This document shows positions 1 to 7,851 of a stretch of 64,000 nucleotides of DNA, in pieces. Under the pieces are notes generated by a model, which searched no databases, had not been told where the DNA came from, and saw nothing but the letters and a program-made list of their open reading frames with translations. The position numbers and the translations under genes are program-made. How positions within the stretch are numbered: the first letter of the stretch is position 1; each line of letters starts with the position of its first letter. This DNA is from Prevotella sp. (GTDB lineage: Bacteria; Bacteroidota; Bacteroidia; Bacteroidales; Bacteroidaceae): positions 1 to 64,000 of the forward strand of contig JAEEHW010000076.1 in the NCBI GenBank assembly GCA_016281055.1. The letters are read 5' to 3'.

Positions 1-439
1 AAATAAGCGTGATGGCGATATTCGCAATAGTCTCATCGGAGCGTTCTTTTATTTTCTCGCGATACACGGCGGAATCAAGATGTTTCTTACAAAATTCGCG
101 TGTCTGCCTGCAACGCGGATCATCCTGTTTCCATTGTTCTAGTCCACGCACACGCAGGTAATCCTCATAATCAAGTAGCAGTTCATGTAACGAAGCACGG
201 TTCACATTCGTCAGTTTCAGTTCCATCTCACGCGATGTAATCCCGTCGATGTTTCCCTCCGCAAGGTTTTGCTTACCAGAGCGTGCAGCCTGTATCATCT
301 GGTCTATCGTGCGATCGCCTGTTTTTAGAAACTTATGGGCGAAGTAAAATGTTATGTCATATATACATTCCGCCTTCTGAAAAGCCTTGAGAGTCCTATA
401 GTTGTTGCCCTGTCTAAGGAAATTCTTATTCTCGTTCAT
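1..439 (-). CDS. Four-helix-bundle protein, 'suffix domain' type (partial)
   Basis: Reading the minus strand from the ATG gives at least 146 open codons to the window edge, so the C-terminus is missing. The N-terminal part (NYRTLKAFQKAECIYDIT, then DRTIDQMIQAARSGKQNLAEG) resembles the four-helix-bundle proteins related to those encoded in 23S rRNA intervening sequences. In Bacteroidetes a longer form with an extra C-terminal part is called the four-helix-bundle suffix-domain protein. The helices are amphipathic, with no signal peptide or membrane segment. The biochemical role of the family is not known to me. A good promoter lies just upstream, so the gene is probably monocistronic at its 5' end. 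The family call rests on motif memory only. Confidence 0.75.
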   Translation of the reverse strand, partial: MNENKNFLRQGNNYRTLKAFQKAECIYDITFYFAHKFLKTGDRTIDQMIQAARSGKQNLAEGNIDGITSREMELKLTNVNRASLHELLLDYEDYLRVRGLEQWKQDDPRCRQTREFCKKHLDSAVYREKIKERSDETIANIAITLI

Positions 440-497
440 GTGATTAGTGGATATTATATGTCTATTTCTGTCTATTATAGACAACGGTTTGTTTTTA

Positions 498-529
498 CAA
501 AATTACGAAGTTTTCAGTGAACCACCAAA
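498..529 (-). promoter_or_regulatory. Bacteroidetes-type promoter for the four-helix-bundle gene
   Basis: On the minus strand a -7 element TAATTTTG is preceded, after 20 bp, by TTTG as the -33 element. This is the expected spacing for the Bacteroidetes primary sigma factor. The start codon lies about 60 bp downstream. Confidence 0.7.
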
Positions 530-543
530 CTAATCACTGAAAA
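511..543. promoter_or_regulatory. Inverted repeat overlapping the -33 box
   Basis: TTTTCAGTGA and TCACTGAAAA form a perfect 10-bp inverted repeat around a 13-bp centre that contains the -33 TTTG. Its place suggests an operator. The run of A/T on one side means a terminator is also possible. Confidence 0.45.
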
Positions 544-587
544 AAATACCCCAACTGCATATTTTCTTGCAAAAACTTGTATTTTTT

Positions 588-697
588 GGGGCTTATGGGC
601 ATTATGGGCATTATGGGGGGCCTTTTTAAGGCCATGAATGACTAATCCAGTCATAAATTTCCCAGCAAGCCCAGAAAAACCCATTAAGCCCACTAAG
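588..697. repeat. Two opposed arrays of a 9-bp repeat around a palindrome
   Basis: Three tandem 9-bp units of the form GGGCATTAT (first unit GGGGCTTAT) are followed by the palindrome GGCCTTTTTAAGGCC. After about 30 bp come units of the form CCCATTAAG, the same repeat in opposite orientation. The stretch contains no gene. Confidence 0.6.
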
Positions 698-736
698 CCT
701 CACCATAACATTGTTCTAACTCTCCCAAAAAACACA

Positions 737-1522
737 TTACATACAGTCCATATACCTTTTCAATAAAGCAAGTGTACTTCTATCAGGGAACCTCTCTAGC
801 CTTTGCTTTACCCAATTAATAAATTCAGGCTCACTAGTAAACTGGCAATTGAAAAAGTTAGCAGAACTTGCATTATATTGCCTTTCTATTTCTGTTATAA
901 CCTCGTCCTTTACACCTTGTTCCAACAATTGCAACGTCTTAGCGCTCAACATAATTACATTTGTCTCATCAAAATATTCTACATTCGCATAACCTCCAAA
1001 GTTACCAATGATTTGACGTAAAATGCCCATGTCTGTATCTGGTCGATTGGGAACAAATATTTCCATTCCATAAATTGGATTATCATCGTCATATACAAGT
1101 GGCGAAGAACATCGAACGCCCGTATCTTCATCATCTCCGTCAGTAAAAGCAGGTGGATTCCAATTATAATATGACATATCTATACTTATCTGCTTTTTCA
1201 TAACCGCAGGCGTTTCGTAACCTGAATAATGCCCTTTGAAAATATTTTCAAGTTCGTTTTCTGTTATTTTCAAAGGTTTCCAACCGTCATGCTCATAGCA
1301 AAGCAAACGGTTCATAACATCTTGCTTCACATCCTTTCCTATCACTAGAATTTGAGTATCACGAGTTAGTCCTTCCTTACTTTTTTCCGAAGCCCCAAAT
1401 TCTTTAACTTTACGTACCAGAGCTGCACGATTCTTGAATTGTCCAACAAAACCAACACGACGCCCTGTTAAAGGATTTTGTTGACAAATAGTATTATCAC
1501 TAAATAGCTTTTGTTGTATCAT
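737..1522 (-). CDS. BRCT-like domain protein, partner of the upstream exonuclease gene
   Basis: The 261-residue product has an N-terminal BRCT-like segment at about residues 20-70: GRRVGFVGQFKNRAALVRK, then a conserved-Gly turn and TQILVIGKDVKQD, as in the BRCT of DNA ligase and DnaQ-BRCT fusions. A second beta-alpha segment at about 150-215 (YGMEIFVPNRP...YANVEYFDETNVIMLS) may be a diverged second copy. No catalytic motif, signal peptide or membrane segment is visible. It lies 13 bp after the exonuclease-BRCT gene on the same strand, so the two are almost certainly co-transcribed and may act on the same DNA substrate. The BRCT call is moderate and the function is unknown. Confidence 0.7.
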   Translation of the reverse strand: MIQQKLFSDNTICQQNPLTGRRVGFVGQFKNRAALVRKVKEFGASEKSKEGLTRDTQILVIGKDVKQDVMNRLLCYEHDGWKPLKITENELENIFKGHYSGYETPAVMKKQISIDMSYYNWNPPAFTDGDDEDTGVRCSSPLVYDDDNPIYGMEIFVPNRPDTDMGILRQIIGNFGGYANVEYFDETNVIMLSAKTLQLLEQGVKDEVITEIERQYNASSANFFNCQFTSEPEFINWVKQRLERFPDRSTLALLKRYMDCM

Positions 1523-1535
1523 TGTCCTATTTTTA

Positions 1536-3149
1536 TCATTCCTGTGGTTTCTTATTTATTGTAATATGTAATATTTTAGTTTTATCATCTTTGTATTCCT
1601 TGAAATCTACGCCGAATTCTGTCAGCACACATGTCTTTGCTTTAAATTGAAGTCCGTATTTAGTGAATACATTCTGCATTCTTTTACAAGCAAATTCTTT
1701 TGTCAAGTCCTCGCCTTCTACGAAGCAAGCCAAAATGTCCTTCTTAAATTCACGTTCATTCGCTTCATCCAATTCCCTCAGATTAAGAAGAACAGTATCC
1801 TTTGTCGTAGCTACCTTTTGCTGTTGCTTGTAGTAAAGACTCAAAAGGCGATAATCTTCACTTTGCATTTCACATTCAGTAAACTCAACACCATCTTCGC
1901 TCACATATTGTTTAAACTTCTTTACCAAATTCGGCCATGTGGTTTTTCTTTCCTTGGGAACATTTGCTTTAAGTTTAGACGCAGCAGGTTTCTCCGTGTG
2001 ATATTTTTCGTAATCCATACCTGCAAGAATCAAATCCAAGTCTTCTTGGTATATCTTGCGAACATCTTTTCCTGTAGCAATTAGTTTGTCAAACTTTCTA
2101 AGTTTAGAAGGTCCGGGCTCTTCTCCAATAAGAAGATAGTTCGTCTTACTACCAACTCCCGTATCAATGTCGGCTCCCATTGTTTTTAGTCGGTTAGCTA
2201 ACTCCTGTCTTTCGATGTTGAATACGCCTGTAATAACTACCTTTCTATCATAAAAAGGATTGTTAGGGTCTGCACATGATAAGTCTTTCTGAAGTATATC
2301 ACCGCTAAGGGAAGTATGCCCTCTCGCTTCAAATGATTGATAAATAGGATTTATAGTCGACTTCTCTTTACTAGAATATTCTGCAATTAACTTCCATGCT
2401 GTTTCATCAAGTGTTAGTTCACCCGATAAATATTTGGGAAAAACGAGAAAAAGATTGCCACACATTTCGGCATCATCACAAGCATGGTGATGACGAAGAA
2501 CCTTTACCCCATATCTCTGACACACCACATTTAGCGAATGGAAACCTTCACCTTTTATATTGATTCCAAATCTTGAATCCATGTATTTAGATAGGAGATA
2601 GGTGTCTATTATATTCTCGTATGGAATAGAAGTTTGAATGTTGTAATATGCACACGCATCATGAATACACGCCCTTTCAATACAAGCGTTATGAGCAACG
2701 AGTGGCAAACCATCAATGAACGATTCCATTTCTGGAAGAATCTCTGCGAATGTTCGCTGACCTTCAAAATCGTTCTCTGTAAATCCATGAATCCAAGTCA
2801 ATGCAGGTCCACTCTTGCCTTCATATTCAAATGGTGGTCGAATAAGCGTATAGTATTTATCTACGATTATCCCATTCTTGTATTTGACCATTCCAACAGA
2901 ACAGGCGGTCACACGTTGAGGATATAGATTTTCGAAGTCAAGACTTACAAATGAAGATGGAAAGACGAAGCTATTCAAATCAAAATTTTCTGTTATTTGT
3001 TCTTCAAACGAACCATCAAAGCATCCTTCATAATTGGAAAGCATCTCACAATCACATTCAGATAGACTGTATCCCTCTTCCAAAGGTAACTTTTCATCAT
3101 TATAGGGACAAAAAAGATCTAACAGTTTCTTTGTCTTATCTTGTACCAT
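1536..3149 (-). CDS. DnaQ-like 3'-5' exonuclease with internal BRCT domain
   Basis: This 537-residue protein has three parts. Residues 62-240 form a DEDDh exonuclease fold: motif I is SLDFENLY with D71 and E73, motif II is VAHNACIERA, and motif III is HHACDDAEM with H221 and D226. Residues 298-380 form a BRCT domain (DRKVVITGVFNIERQELANR, GSKTNYLLIGEEPG). The C-terminal 150 residues are unrecognised. In motif II the usual pattern is HNAxFD, but here the acidic position is Glu158, which may affect metal binding. Such proteins hydrolyse single-stranded or mismatched 3' ends. The chromosomal polymerase III epsilon subunit does not normally carry an internal BRCT, so this is probably an accessory nuclease. 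It is first in a two-gene operon with a BRCT-like protein. Confidence 0.85.
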   Translation of the reverse strand: MVQDKTKKLLDLFCPYNDEKLPLEEGYSLSECDCEMLSNYEGCFDGSFEEQITENFDLNSFVFPSSFVSLDFENLYPQRVTACSVGMVKYKNGIIVDKYYTLIRPPFEYEGKSGPALTWIHGFTENDFEGQRTFAEILPEMESFIDGLPLVAHNACIERACIHDACAYYNIQTSIPYENIIDTYLLSKYMDSRFGINIKGEGFHSLNVVCQRYGVKVLRHHHACDDAEMCGNLFLVFPKYLSGELTLDETAWKLIAEYSSKEKSTINPIYQSFEARGHTSLSGDILQKDLSCADPNNPFYDRKVVITGVFNIERQELANRLKTMGADIDTGVGSKTNYLLIGEEPGPSKLRKFDKLIATGKDVRKIYQEDLDLILAGMDYEKYHTEKPAASKLKANVPKERKTTWPNLVKKFKQYVSEDGVEFTECEMQSEDYRLLSLYYKQQQKVATTKDTVLLNLRELDEANEREFKKDILACFVEGEDLTKEFACKRMQNVFTKYGLQFKAKTCVLTEFGVDFKEYKDDKTKILHITINKKPQE

Positions 3150-3227
3150 CGAATTATATTTTATTAATGAGATTTCTCACTTCGATCTTATTTTTGTAGC
3201 ATTGCAATTTGCGAATACCCTTAAAGG

Positions 3228-4115
3228 TTATTCCTTTATAGGTGGTATCTTAATATCAAAGTCTGAATGGTTGTAGCGTTCTGCAACGATTCTGACATAT
3301 CCGCAATTTCCTTGCAGATGTTTGAAAATCTTTTTGACTTTTCCTTTCTGCCCCATAGGATTGCTCATTGTTCCCGCATTTCTGGTATTTAAGAAAGTAC
3401 CACTCTTGCTCTTATCTCTATCAAGCCACATATTGAACTTTTCTATAAGTTTATCATTTCCATCATATAAGCCTACAGTTACGCTTTCACCAGAATATGA
3501 ACCAGAATATTGATTATACCCAGATTCATAATTGAAAATTCCATTTTCACTTATAATACGAAACTGATATTCTTCAAAGCCCCAAAAGACAAAAGAACCT
3601 TCCCCTGGTTGGTTGTACATATAACTGGTATAGGCTTCGTTCCCTTTAAGTTCATCTGCCTTCTGTTTTGTTATTACCCATCCTGCTTTGCTAGAAGAAG
3701 TTGCTTGTGTTGTGACTTTTATAGGTGAAGAATACATTTGGACAGCAGAGACATCACCTTGCAAATTAATAACTTTCAGATATATTGAGTCTGCATCCTG
3801 AACAAAATACATTTTGCCACCTTTATCACTAATCCTCATTGTAACATGAGCACCATTTCCCCATTCAACGCTATCAGATACCTCCTCTGTTTTGGGGTCT
3901 TTAAGCCAGAATCGAACAACAGCAATGCTGTCATTCTTTACACCTTGAAGATTCCACATCTTTACAGAAGGTTTAGCGCCATTTGCATTCTCTGTTTTGA
4001 AGAAGGTAATGGATTTACCACTAAGAGAGAAATTTTCTCCCATTTCGACGTCTGTCTGAGCGGATGAAGATAGATTTGCTGCTAAAGCAAACGACAATAC
4101 TAAAATCTTTTTCAT
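3228..4115 (-). CDS. Secreted protein of unknown function
   Basis: The ATG chosen gives a classical signal peptide, MKKILVLSFALAANLSSSAQ, with cleavage likely after SSAQ. An upstream in-frame TTG would place 15 unlikely residues before it and was not used. The mature protein (about 275 residues) is rich in Thr, Ser, Gly and aromatic residues with alternating hydrophobic strands, suggesting beta structure, for example GENFSLSGKSITFFKTENAN and YNYESGYNQYSGSYSG-type stretches. No lipobox Cys and no catalytic motif was recognised. It stands alone behind a ~215-nt leader with strong secondary structure. Function unknown. Confidence 0.75.
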   Translation of the reverse strand: MKKILVLSFALAANLSSSAQTDVEMGENFSLSGKSITFFKTENANGAKPSVKMWNLQGVKNDSIAVVRFWLKDPKTEEVSDSVEWGNGAHVTMRISDKGGKMYFVQDADSIYLKVINLQGDVSAVQMYSSPIKVTTQATSSSKAGWVITKQKADELKGNEAYTSYMYNQPGEGSFVFWGFEEYQFRIISENGIFNYESGYNQYSGSYSGESVTVGLYDGNDKLIEKFNMWLDRDKSKSGTFLNTRNAGTMSNPMGQKGKVKKIFKHLQGNCGYVRIVAERYNHSDFDIKIPPIKE

Positions 4116-4168
4116 ACCTAACAGTTTTTTAAGTTTATACCACGAAAAATGCGCAGACAATCTCTACG

Positions 4169-4289
4169 CATCACCAAGGTTCACCACAAACCCCAAAAGC
4201 ATCATAGAAACGCCTGCGCACTATGGCGCGACGCTCTAATAGCTTTTGTATTGGCTCGTTTCTATCTTCGAGGTGGTGATTCGGTGATG
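4169..4289 (-). ncRNA. Structured 5' leader with pseudoknot-like pairing
   Basis: The segment is bounded by a long imperfect inverted repeat (4169-4187 with 4272-4289, core CATCACC/GGTGATG plus TCACCAC/GTGGTGA). Inside it ATAGAAACG (4204-4212) pairs perfectly with CGTTTCTAT (4257-4265), and AAAAGC (4195-4200) pairs with GCTTTT (4242-4247). The last two pairings cross, which is the pattern of a pseudoknot or of two alternative folds. A promoter upstream would transcribe it as the leader of the secreted-protein gene. No known riboswitch class was recognised. Confidence 0.5.
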
Positions 4290-4333
4290 TAAGAGCCTAC
4301 TATGTCTTGTGCTATTTTATCAATAACACAGTG

Positions 4334-4366
4334 CAAAAATAATAATTTTTCGTGAATAAAGTACAA
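4334..4366 (-). promoter_or_regulatory. Promoter for the secreted-protein gene
   Basis: The minus strand carries TATTTTTG as -7 box and TTG 22 bp upstream, slightly longer than the usual 19-21 bp. Transcription would begin about 215 nt before the ATG, giving the long structured leader. Confidence 0.5.
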
Positions 4367-4599
4367 TAAAGCATCATTTTTTTTATTAAAATCGTAAATT
4401 ATAGCATAATTTGTCGTAAAAGAGAATGATTTTAATTAAATAGTATTATGTAGCAAATCTCTATTTTGTCCTATTCGGCAACTTGTCTTAAGTCCTTATA
4501 GAGGGCTGTTTTTCAAAATTGTTTACGGCTGGCGGATTCTACGGCATTCTCAGAGAGTTGTAACTCATTGATATTCAAGAGTGGCAAAATGATGGTGTC
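4367..4599. other. AT-rich spacer without a recognisable gene
   Basis: Short frames exist here and in the 4707-4841 stretch, but none has family resemblance, a signal peptide or a credible start. I see only AT-rich sequence between the promoter and the palindrome array. Confidence 0.5.
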
Positions 4600-4706
4600 G
4601 TAATCTGATAGCTTTTACTCGGTAAAGGCTATCGGATTACATGATAATATGTATCACTTTACACAGTAAAAGCATACATATTACAGGGTAAAAGCTATGC
4701 TTTTGC
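4600..4706. repeat. Array 1 of 22-bp-period palindromic repeats (5 units)
   Basis: Five 19-bp imperfect palindromes are separated by exactly 3 bp each: GTAATCTGATAGCTTTTAC, GTAAAGGCTATCGGATTAC, ATAATATGTATCACTTTAC, GTAAAAGCATACATATTAC and GTAAAAGCTATGCTTTTGC. The consensus is GTAAAAGCnTAnnnTTTAC. The array lies between the rluD terminator and the leader region of the next minus-strand gene. The same unit recurs at three other intergenic sites in this window. Confidence 0.85.
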
Positions 4707-4841
4707 AACATAGAGGGTGAAAGAACGACTGCAGAGGGCATTTTTTGTGATAGAAACGGCTTTCCTGCTTCTCTATTTTGCGTTTTTTCGCGAACTTTTT
4801 TCTGTGCCCAGGATATCAATAATGTGCTATGATGGTAAACT

Positions 4842-4877
4842 AAAAAATGGCAATAGCCATGATAAGCTATTGCCATT
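4842..4877 (-). terminator. Terminator of the ftsX-rluD run
   Basis: A perfect 12-bp stem (AATGGCAATAGC / GCTATTGCCATT) with an 8-nt loop is followed on the minus strand by a T run. It lies about 30 bp after the rluD stop codon. Confidence 0.85.
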
Positions 4878-4906
4878 ATATAGTGTCTTGAAATATGCAG
4901 ATGCGC

Positions 4907-6007
4907 TTATAGTTCCTTCAGCATGTCACGCGTTGTGCCGCTGACGTAGCCGCGCCATTTCTCTATCAGGGCGGCAAGGTCTTCCGGCCACTCACTGGTG
5001 AAGTCCATCTGCTCGCCAGTGACGGGGTGAATGAAACCGAGTGTGCGTGCATGCAGTGCCTGGCGCGGACAGAGTTTGAAGCAGTTATTGATGAATGCCT
5101 TATATGTGGTGCTGCGCTCGCCGCGCAGTATCTCCATACCTCCATAGCGCTCGTCGCCGAAGAGCGGATGGCCGATGTGCTTCATGTGCGCGCGAATCTG
5201 GTGTGTACGGCCTGTCTCAAGGATACACTCTATCAAGGTGACGTAACCGAATTTCTCTATCACGCGCCAATGCGTAACGGCTGGTTTGCCTATGCCAGAG
5301 TCGGGGGCAGTGACGGTCATGCGCAGACGGTCTTTAGGGTCGCGTGTGATGTTGCCCTCTATGCGTCCCTCGTTCTCCGTGAAATGTCCCCACACAAGGC
5401 AGTTGTAGGAACGGTGTGTGTTATGGTCAAAGAACTGTTTGCCGAGTGACGATTTTGCATCGGGTGTCTTTGCCACGACGAGCAGTCCGCTGGTATCTTT
5501 GTCTATGCGGTGTACCAGTCCTACCTCCGGTGAGTTGGGGTCAAACTCTGGAACGTCCTTCATGTGCCATGCCACGGCGTTGATGAGCGTGCCGGTGAAG
5601 TTGCCTGCGCCGGGGTGTACCACCATGCCGGCAGGCTTGTTGATAATCATCAGTGCATCATCCTCATATACAATGTCCAGGGGTATATCCTCAGGGTATA
5701 TCGTGGTGTCGTGCTTGGGCTGGTGCAACCTGAGTGTAATAACATCACCCGGCCGCACCTTGTAGTTAGACTTCACGGGTTTGTCGCCCACGAAGATGAA
5801 GCCTGCATCGGCAGCCGCCTGTATGCGGTTACGTGAGGAGTGCGGCATGTGTTCCGTGAGGAACTTGTCTATACGCAAAGGAACCTGACCAAGGTCTGCC
5901 TCTATGCGGAAATGCTCGTAGAGAGCATCTTCATCCGTCGGCTGGTCAAGACCTTCGTCAAGTTCCTCAATGGTGTCGAGTTCTTCAATGTACTCGATAT
6001 CTTTCAT
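4907..6007 (-). CDS. rluD: RluD-type 23S rRNA pseudouridine synthase
   Basis: The 366-residue protein belongs to the RluA family of pseudouridine synthases, which isomerise uridines in rRNA (RluD acts on helix 69 of 23S rRNA). An acidic N-terminal tail of about 35 residues precedes an S4 RNA-binding domain (residues 42-92, LRIDKFLTEHM...FIFVGDKPVKSNYKVRPGD). The catalytic domain follows with the signature HRIDKDTSG at 166-174, in which Asp169 is the nucleophile, and the later GRTHQIRAHMKHIGHPLFGD motif. It is the last gene of a long minus-strand run and is followed by a strong terminator. The exact uridines modified are inferred from the family, since RluC and RluD are hard to separate by motif alone. 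Confidence 0.93.
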   Translation of the reverse strand: MKDIEYIEELDTIEELDEGLDQPTDEDALYEHFRIEADLGQVPLRIDKFLTEHMPHSSRNRIQAAADAGFIFVGDKPVKSNYKVRPGDVITLRLHQPKHDTTIYPEDIPLDIVYEDDALMIINKPAGMVVHPGAGNFTGTLINAVAWHMKDVPEFDPNSPEVGLVHRIDKDTSGLLVVAKTPDAKSSLGKQFFDHNTHRSYNCLVWGHFTENEGRIEGNITRDPKDRLRMTVTAPDSGIGKPAVTHWRVIEKFGYVTLIECILETGRTHQIRAHMKHIGHPLFGDERYGGMEILRGERSTTYKAFINNCFKLCPRQALHARTLGFIHPVTGEQMDFTSEWPEDLAALIEKWRGYVSGTTRDMLKEL

Positions 6008-6032
6008 CTGCTATGTTCTTTTACTTTGTTTT

Positions 6033-6743
6033 TTATTCCACTACCTCAAAGTCATCTTTCTCACCCGAACTGTTGCTTTCTCCCGTTTCGGTGTTGTCTT
6101 CTCCTCCACCACCGCCTTCATCAAACTCAAAGTCTTCTTCTACGTTGCTTACCGGTGCATCGGTCATGACGATATCGTCGTCATCGCCTACATGACCGTT
6201 GCCGACAAGTATCGTGACCATAACGTCAACAGGTATTCGCTGTCCTGTGGTATAACTTCTTCCACCTGCCTGTATGCCATACACCCAGTCCTTCTCACCT
6301 GCCACATATTTAGGCGGAGCAAGTTTGAAACCCATAGCCGAGAGTTTTGCCTGTGCCTCGCGCAACGAACTGTTGTCGATAATGTCAGGCAATGCCAGCG
6401 TAGGAGAGTTTGCGGCATTTATGGTGAGGTATATCACGCGTCCGGCCTTGAGCCTTGTGCCAGCAGCTGGCATCTGCTCCAGTATAGTACCTGACGGCAG
6501 GGTTTTCACATAGCCTGTATCATTTACCTCCACAGTGAAACCACGGTTCTCAAGCGTGCGCTGGGCATTCTCGAACGACTGCCTTCGAACGTCAGGCACC
6601 GAGATACTTTCTCCGTGGTGGGTGTATAGGTTCAAGATTATGTGTGCCCCCAACATAACCACAACCACCAGCAAAATCATTGCCAGCAGGTTGAGCCACA
6701 GATAACGGCTCATGAGCTTATTGAAGAATTCCTTGGGTTGCAT
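6033..6743 (-). CDS. Membrane-anchored PASTA-domain protein
   Basis: Starting at the ATG of MQPKEFFNKLMSRYLW gives 236 residues. There is one N-terminal membrane helix (LNLLAMILLVVVVMLGAHIIL), then two periplasmic PASTA repeats: SVPDVRRQSFENAQRTLE... and ALPDIIDNSSLREAQAKLS.... The tail is acidic, Gly- and Ser-rich, and poorly conserved. The frame stays open 18 codons further upstream, but that segment reads like spacer sequence and was left out. PASTA domains bind uncrosslinked peptidoglycan stems in kinases and penicillin-binding proteins. No kinase or transpeptidase domain is present, so it may be a wall-sensing or scaffolding protein. It sits 25 bp before rluD, a pairing common in Bacteroidales. 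Confidence 0.88.
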   Translation of the reverse strand: MQPKEFFNKLMSRYLWLNLLAMILLVVVVMLGAHIILNLYTHHGESISVPDVRRQSFENAQRTLENRGFTVEVNDTGYVKTLPSGTILEQMPAAGTRLKAGRVIYLTINAANSPTLALPDIIDNSSLREAQAKLSAMGFKLAPPKYVAGEKDWVYGIQAGGRSYTTGQRIPVDVMVTILVGNGHVGDDDDIVMTDAPVSNVEEDFEFDEGGGGGEDNTETGESNSSGEKDDFEVVE

Positions 6744-6758
6744 TGATTTCGTATTAGA

Positions 6759-6826
6759 GGCTGAAGGATTAAGGGTTAGGAACTGTATGCTTTCCACACT
6801 CAGGCCTTCACCCTTATTCCTTCAAC
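6759..6826. repeat. Imperfect inverted repeat after kduI
   Basis: GCTGAAGGATTAAGGG and CCCTTATTCCTTCAAC pair with two mismatches around a 35-nt loop. The stretch lies between the kduI stop codon and the PASTA start. It may be a weak terminator or another decayed short repeat. Confidence 0.35.
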
Positions 6827-6839
6827 TTTCATCCTTTTC

Positions 6840-7838
6840 TTACTTAATATCGATAACAGGAATCTCGTCCTTGTCGTTATAGTAGAGGTTCTCTCCTGCC
6901 ATACCCCAGATGAAGGTGTAGTAGTATGTACCTGCTGCTGCGTGCATAGACCATTCTGGTGACATGATGGCCTGCTCGTTGTGCAGCCATACGTTGCGGC
7001 TCTCCTGTGGCTCGCCCATAACGTGTGAGATGGTCTGCTTCTCTGGCAGGTTGAAATAGTAGTAGGCCTCAATGCGGCGACCGTGTGTGTGAGGTGGCAT
7101 GGTGTTCCATACTGCACCAGGGTTGAGCTGTGTCAGACCGAGCTGCAGCTGGCATGGACCTTCCTCAAGCACGTCGTTGACGATGAGCTTATATACGGTA
7201 CGGTTGTTTGCCTCTTCCGTTGTTCCTACTGGTCCCCATACGGCAGCCTTGAGTGAACCCTTACGGCCGTCGAGTGTGATCCACTGTGTCTTATAGTGCT
7301 GATGTGCTGTGGCTGAGTTAAGGTAGAACTTAGCTGGCTTGCTGGCATCCTTTGAGCGGAACTCCACAACCTTGTTCACGTCCTTGTCCTTACCGATGTG
7401 TCCGCGACCGATATAGAGAGCCTCCTTTGGTGAGAGGGCATACTCCTTGCCGTCAACGATGACATAACCGTCACCCTGTCCGCAGTTCACTACGCCGAGC
7501 TCACGGTTGTAGAGGAAATACTTCTCCTTGATATTCTTGTCAACATCGAGACCGAGTTCCCAGAAGTTCTCCAGTTTCAGAGTTTTGTTCACCGGCATTG
7601 CACCACCAAAGATGAAGCGGTCATAGTGTGAGTAAGTCAGGAGTATAGAGTCTGCCTCCATCACCTTCTCCATAACGAAGCGCTCACGAAGCATCTTTGT
7701 GTCATAGTGCTTCACATCCTCAGGATGGCAAGCGGTTTGGAACTTCACGTGCTGAGCACCTACATAGCGGTCTGGCTCAGTAGCGTTGGCGTTGAGTGCC
7801 GCAACAGCAAGGGCGGCGATAAAACAAATTTTCTTCAT
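6840..7838 (-). CDS. kduI: 5-dehydro-4-deoxy-D-glucuronate isomerase (KduI) with signal peptide
   Basis: KduI converts 4-deoxy-L-threo-5-hexosulose uronate to 3-deoxy-D-glycero-2,5-hexodiulosonate in the breakdown of unsaturated uronates from pectin and glycosaminoglycans. The metal ligands are present: His250, His252 and Glu257 ([13 protein letters not shown]) and His299 ([15 protein letters not shown]). Their spacing (2, 5, 42) equals that of E. coli KduI as I recall it. The protein is 332 residues against about 278 for E. coli. Much of the difference is N-terminal and begins with [19 protein letters not shown], a good signal peptide with an A-x-A cleavage site. A cytoplasmic enzyme would not have this, so a periplasmic location is suggested. 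It follows the IIC transporter and DUF4861 genes. Confidence 0.92.
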   Translation of the reverse strand: MKKICFIAALAVAALNANATEPDRYVGAQHVKFQTACHPEDVKHYDTKMLRERFVMEKVMEADSILLTYSHYDRFIFGGAMPVNKTLKLENFWELGLDVDKNIKEKYFLYNRELGVVNCGQGDGYVIVDGKEYALSPKEALYIGRGHIGKDKDVNKVVEFRSKDASKPAKFYLNSATAHQHYKTQWITLDGRKGSLKAAVWGPVGTTEEANNRTVYKLIVNDVLEEGPCQLQLGLTQLNPGAVWNTMPPHTHGRRIEAYYYFNLPEKQTISHVMGEPQESRNVWLHNEQAIMSPEWSMHAAAGTYYYTFIWGMAGENLYYNDKDEIPVIDIK

Positions 7839-7851
7839 ATTGTCTTTTTTT

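Noticed and set aside
4169..4289. A retron non-coding RNA
   Set aside because: The outer inverted repeat is suggestive, but there is no reverse transcriptase gene nearby.
4600..4706. A CRISPR array for the regular palindromes
   Set aside because: Units are only 19 bp with 3-bp gaps, there are no unique spacers of 25-40 bp, and no cas gene is nearby.
4637..4876. 79-codon minus-strand frame between the array and the rluD terminator
   Set aside because: It is built from the palindrome array and the terminator stem and has no family resemblance or signal peptide.
4717..4944. 75-codon plus-strand frame running into rluD
   Set aside because: It overlaps the terminator and the antisense of rluD, and no promoter or conserved motif was seen.
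5027..5449. Plus-strand frames opposite rluD, the PASTA gene, queA, mraY and gyrB
   Set aside because: They are antisense shadows of well-recognised genes with no family resemblance of their own.
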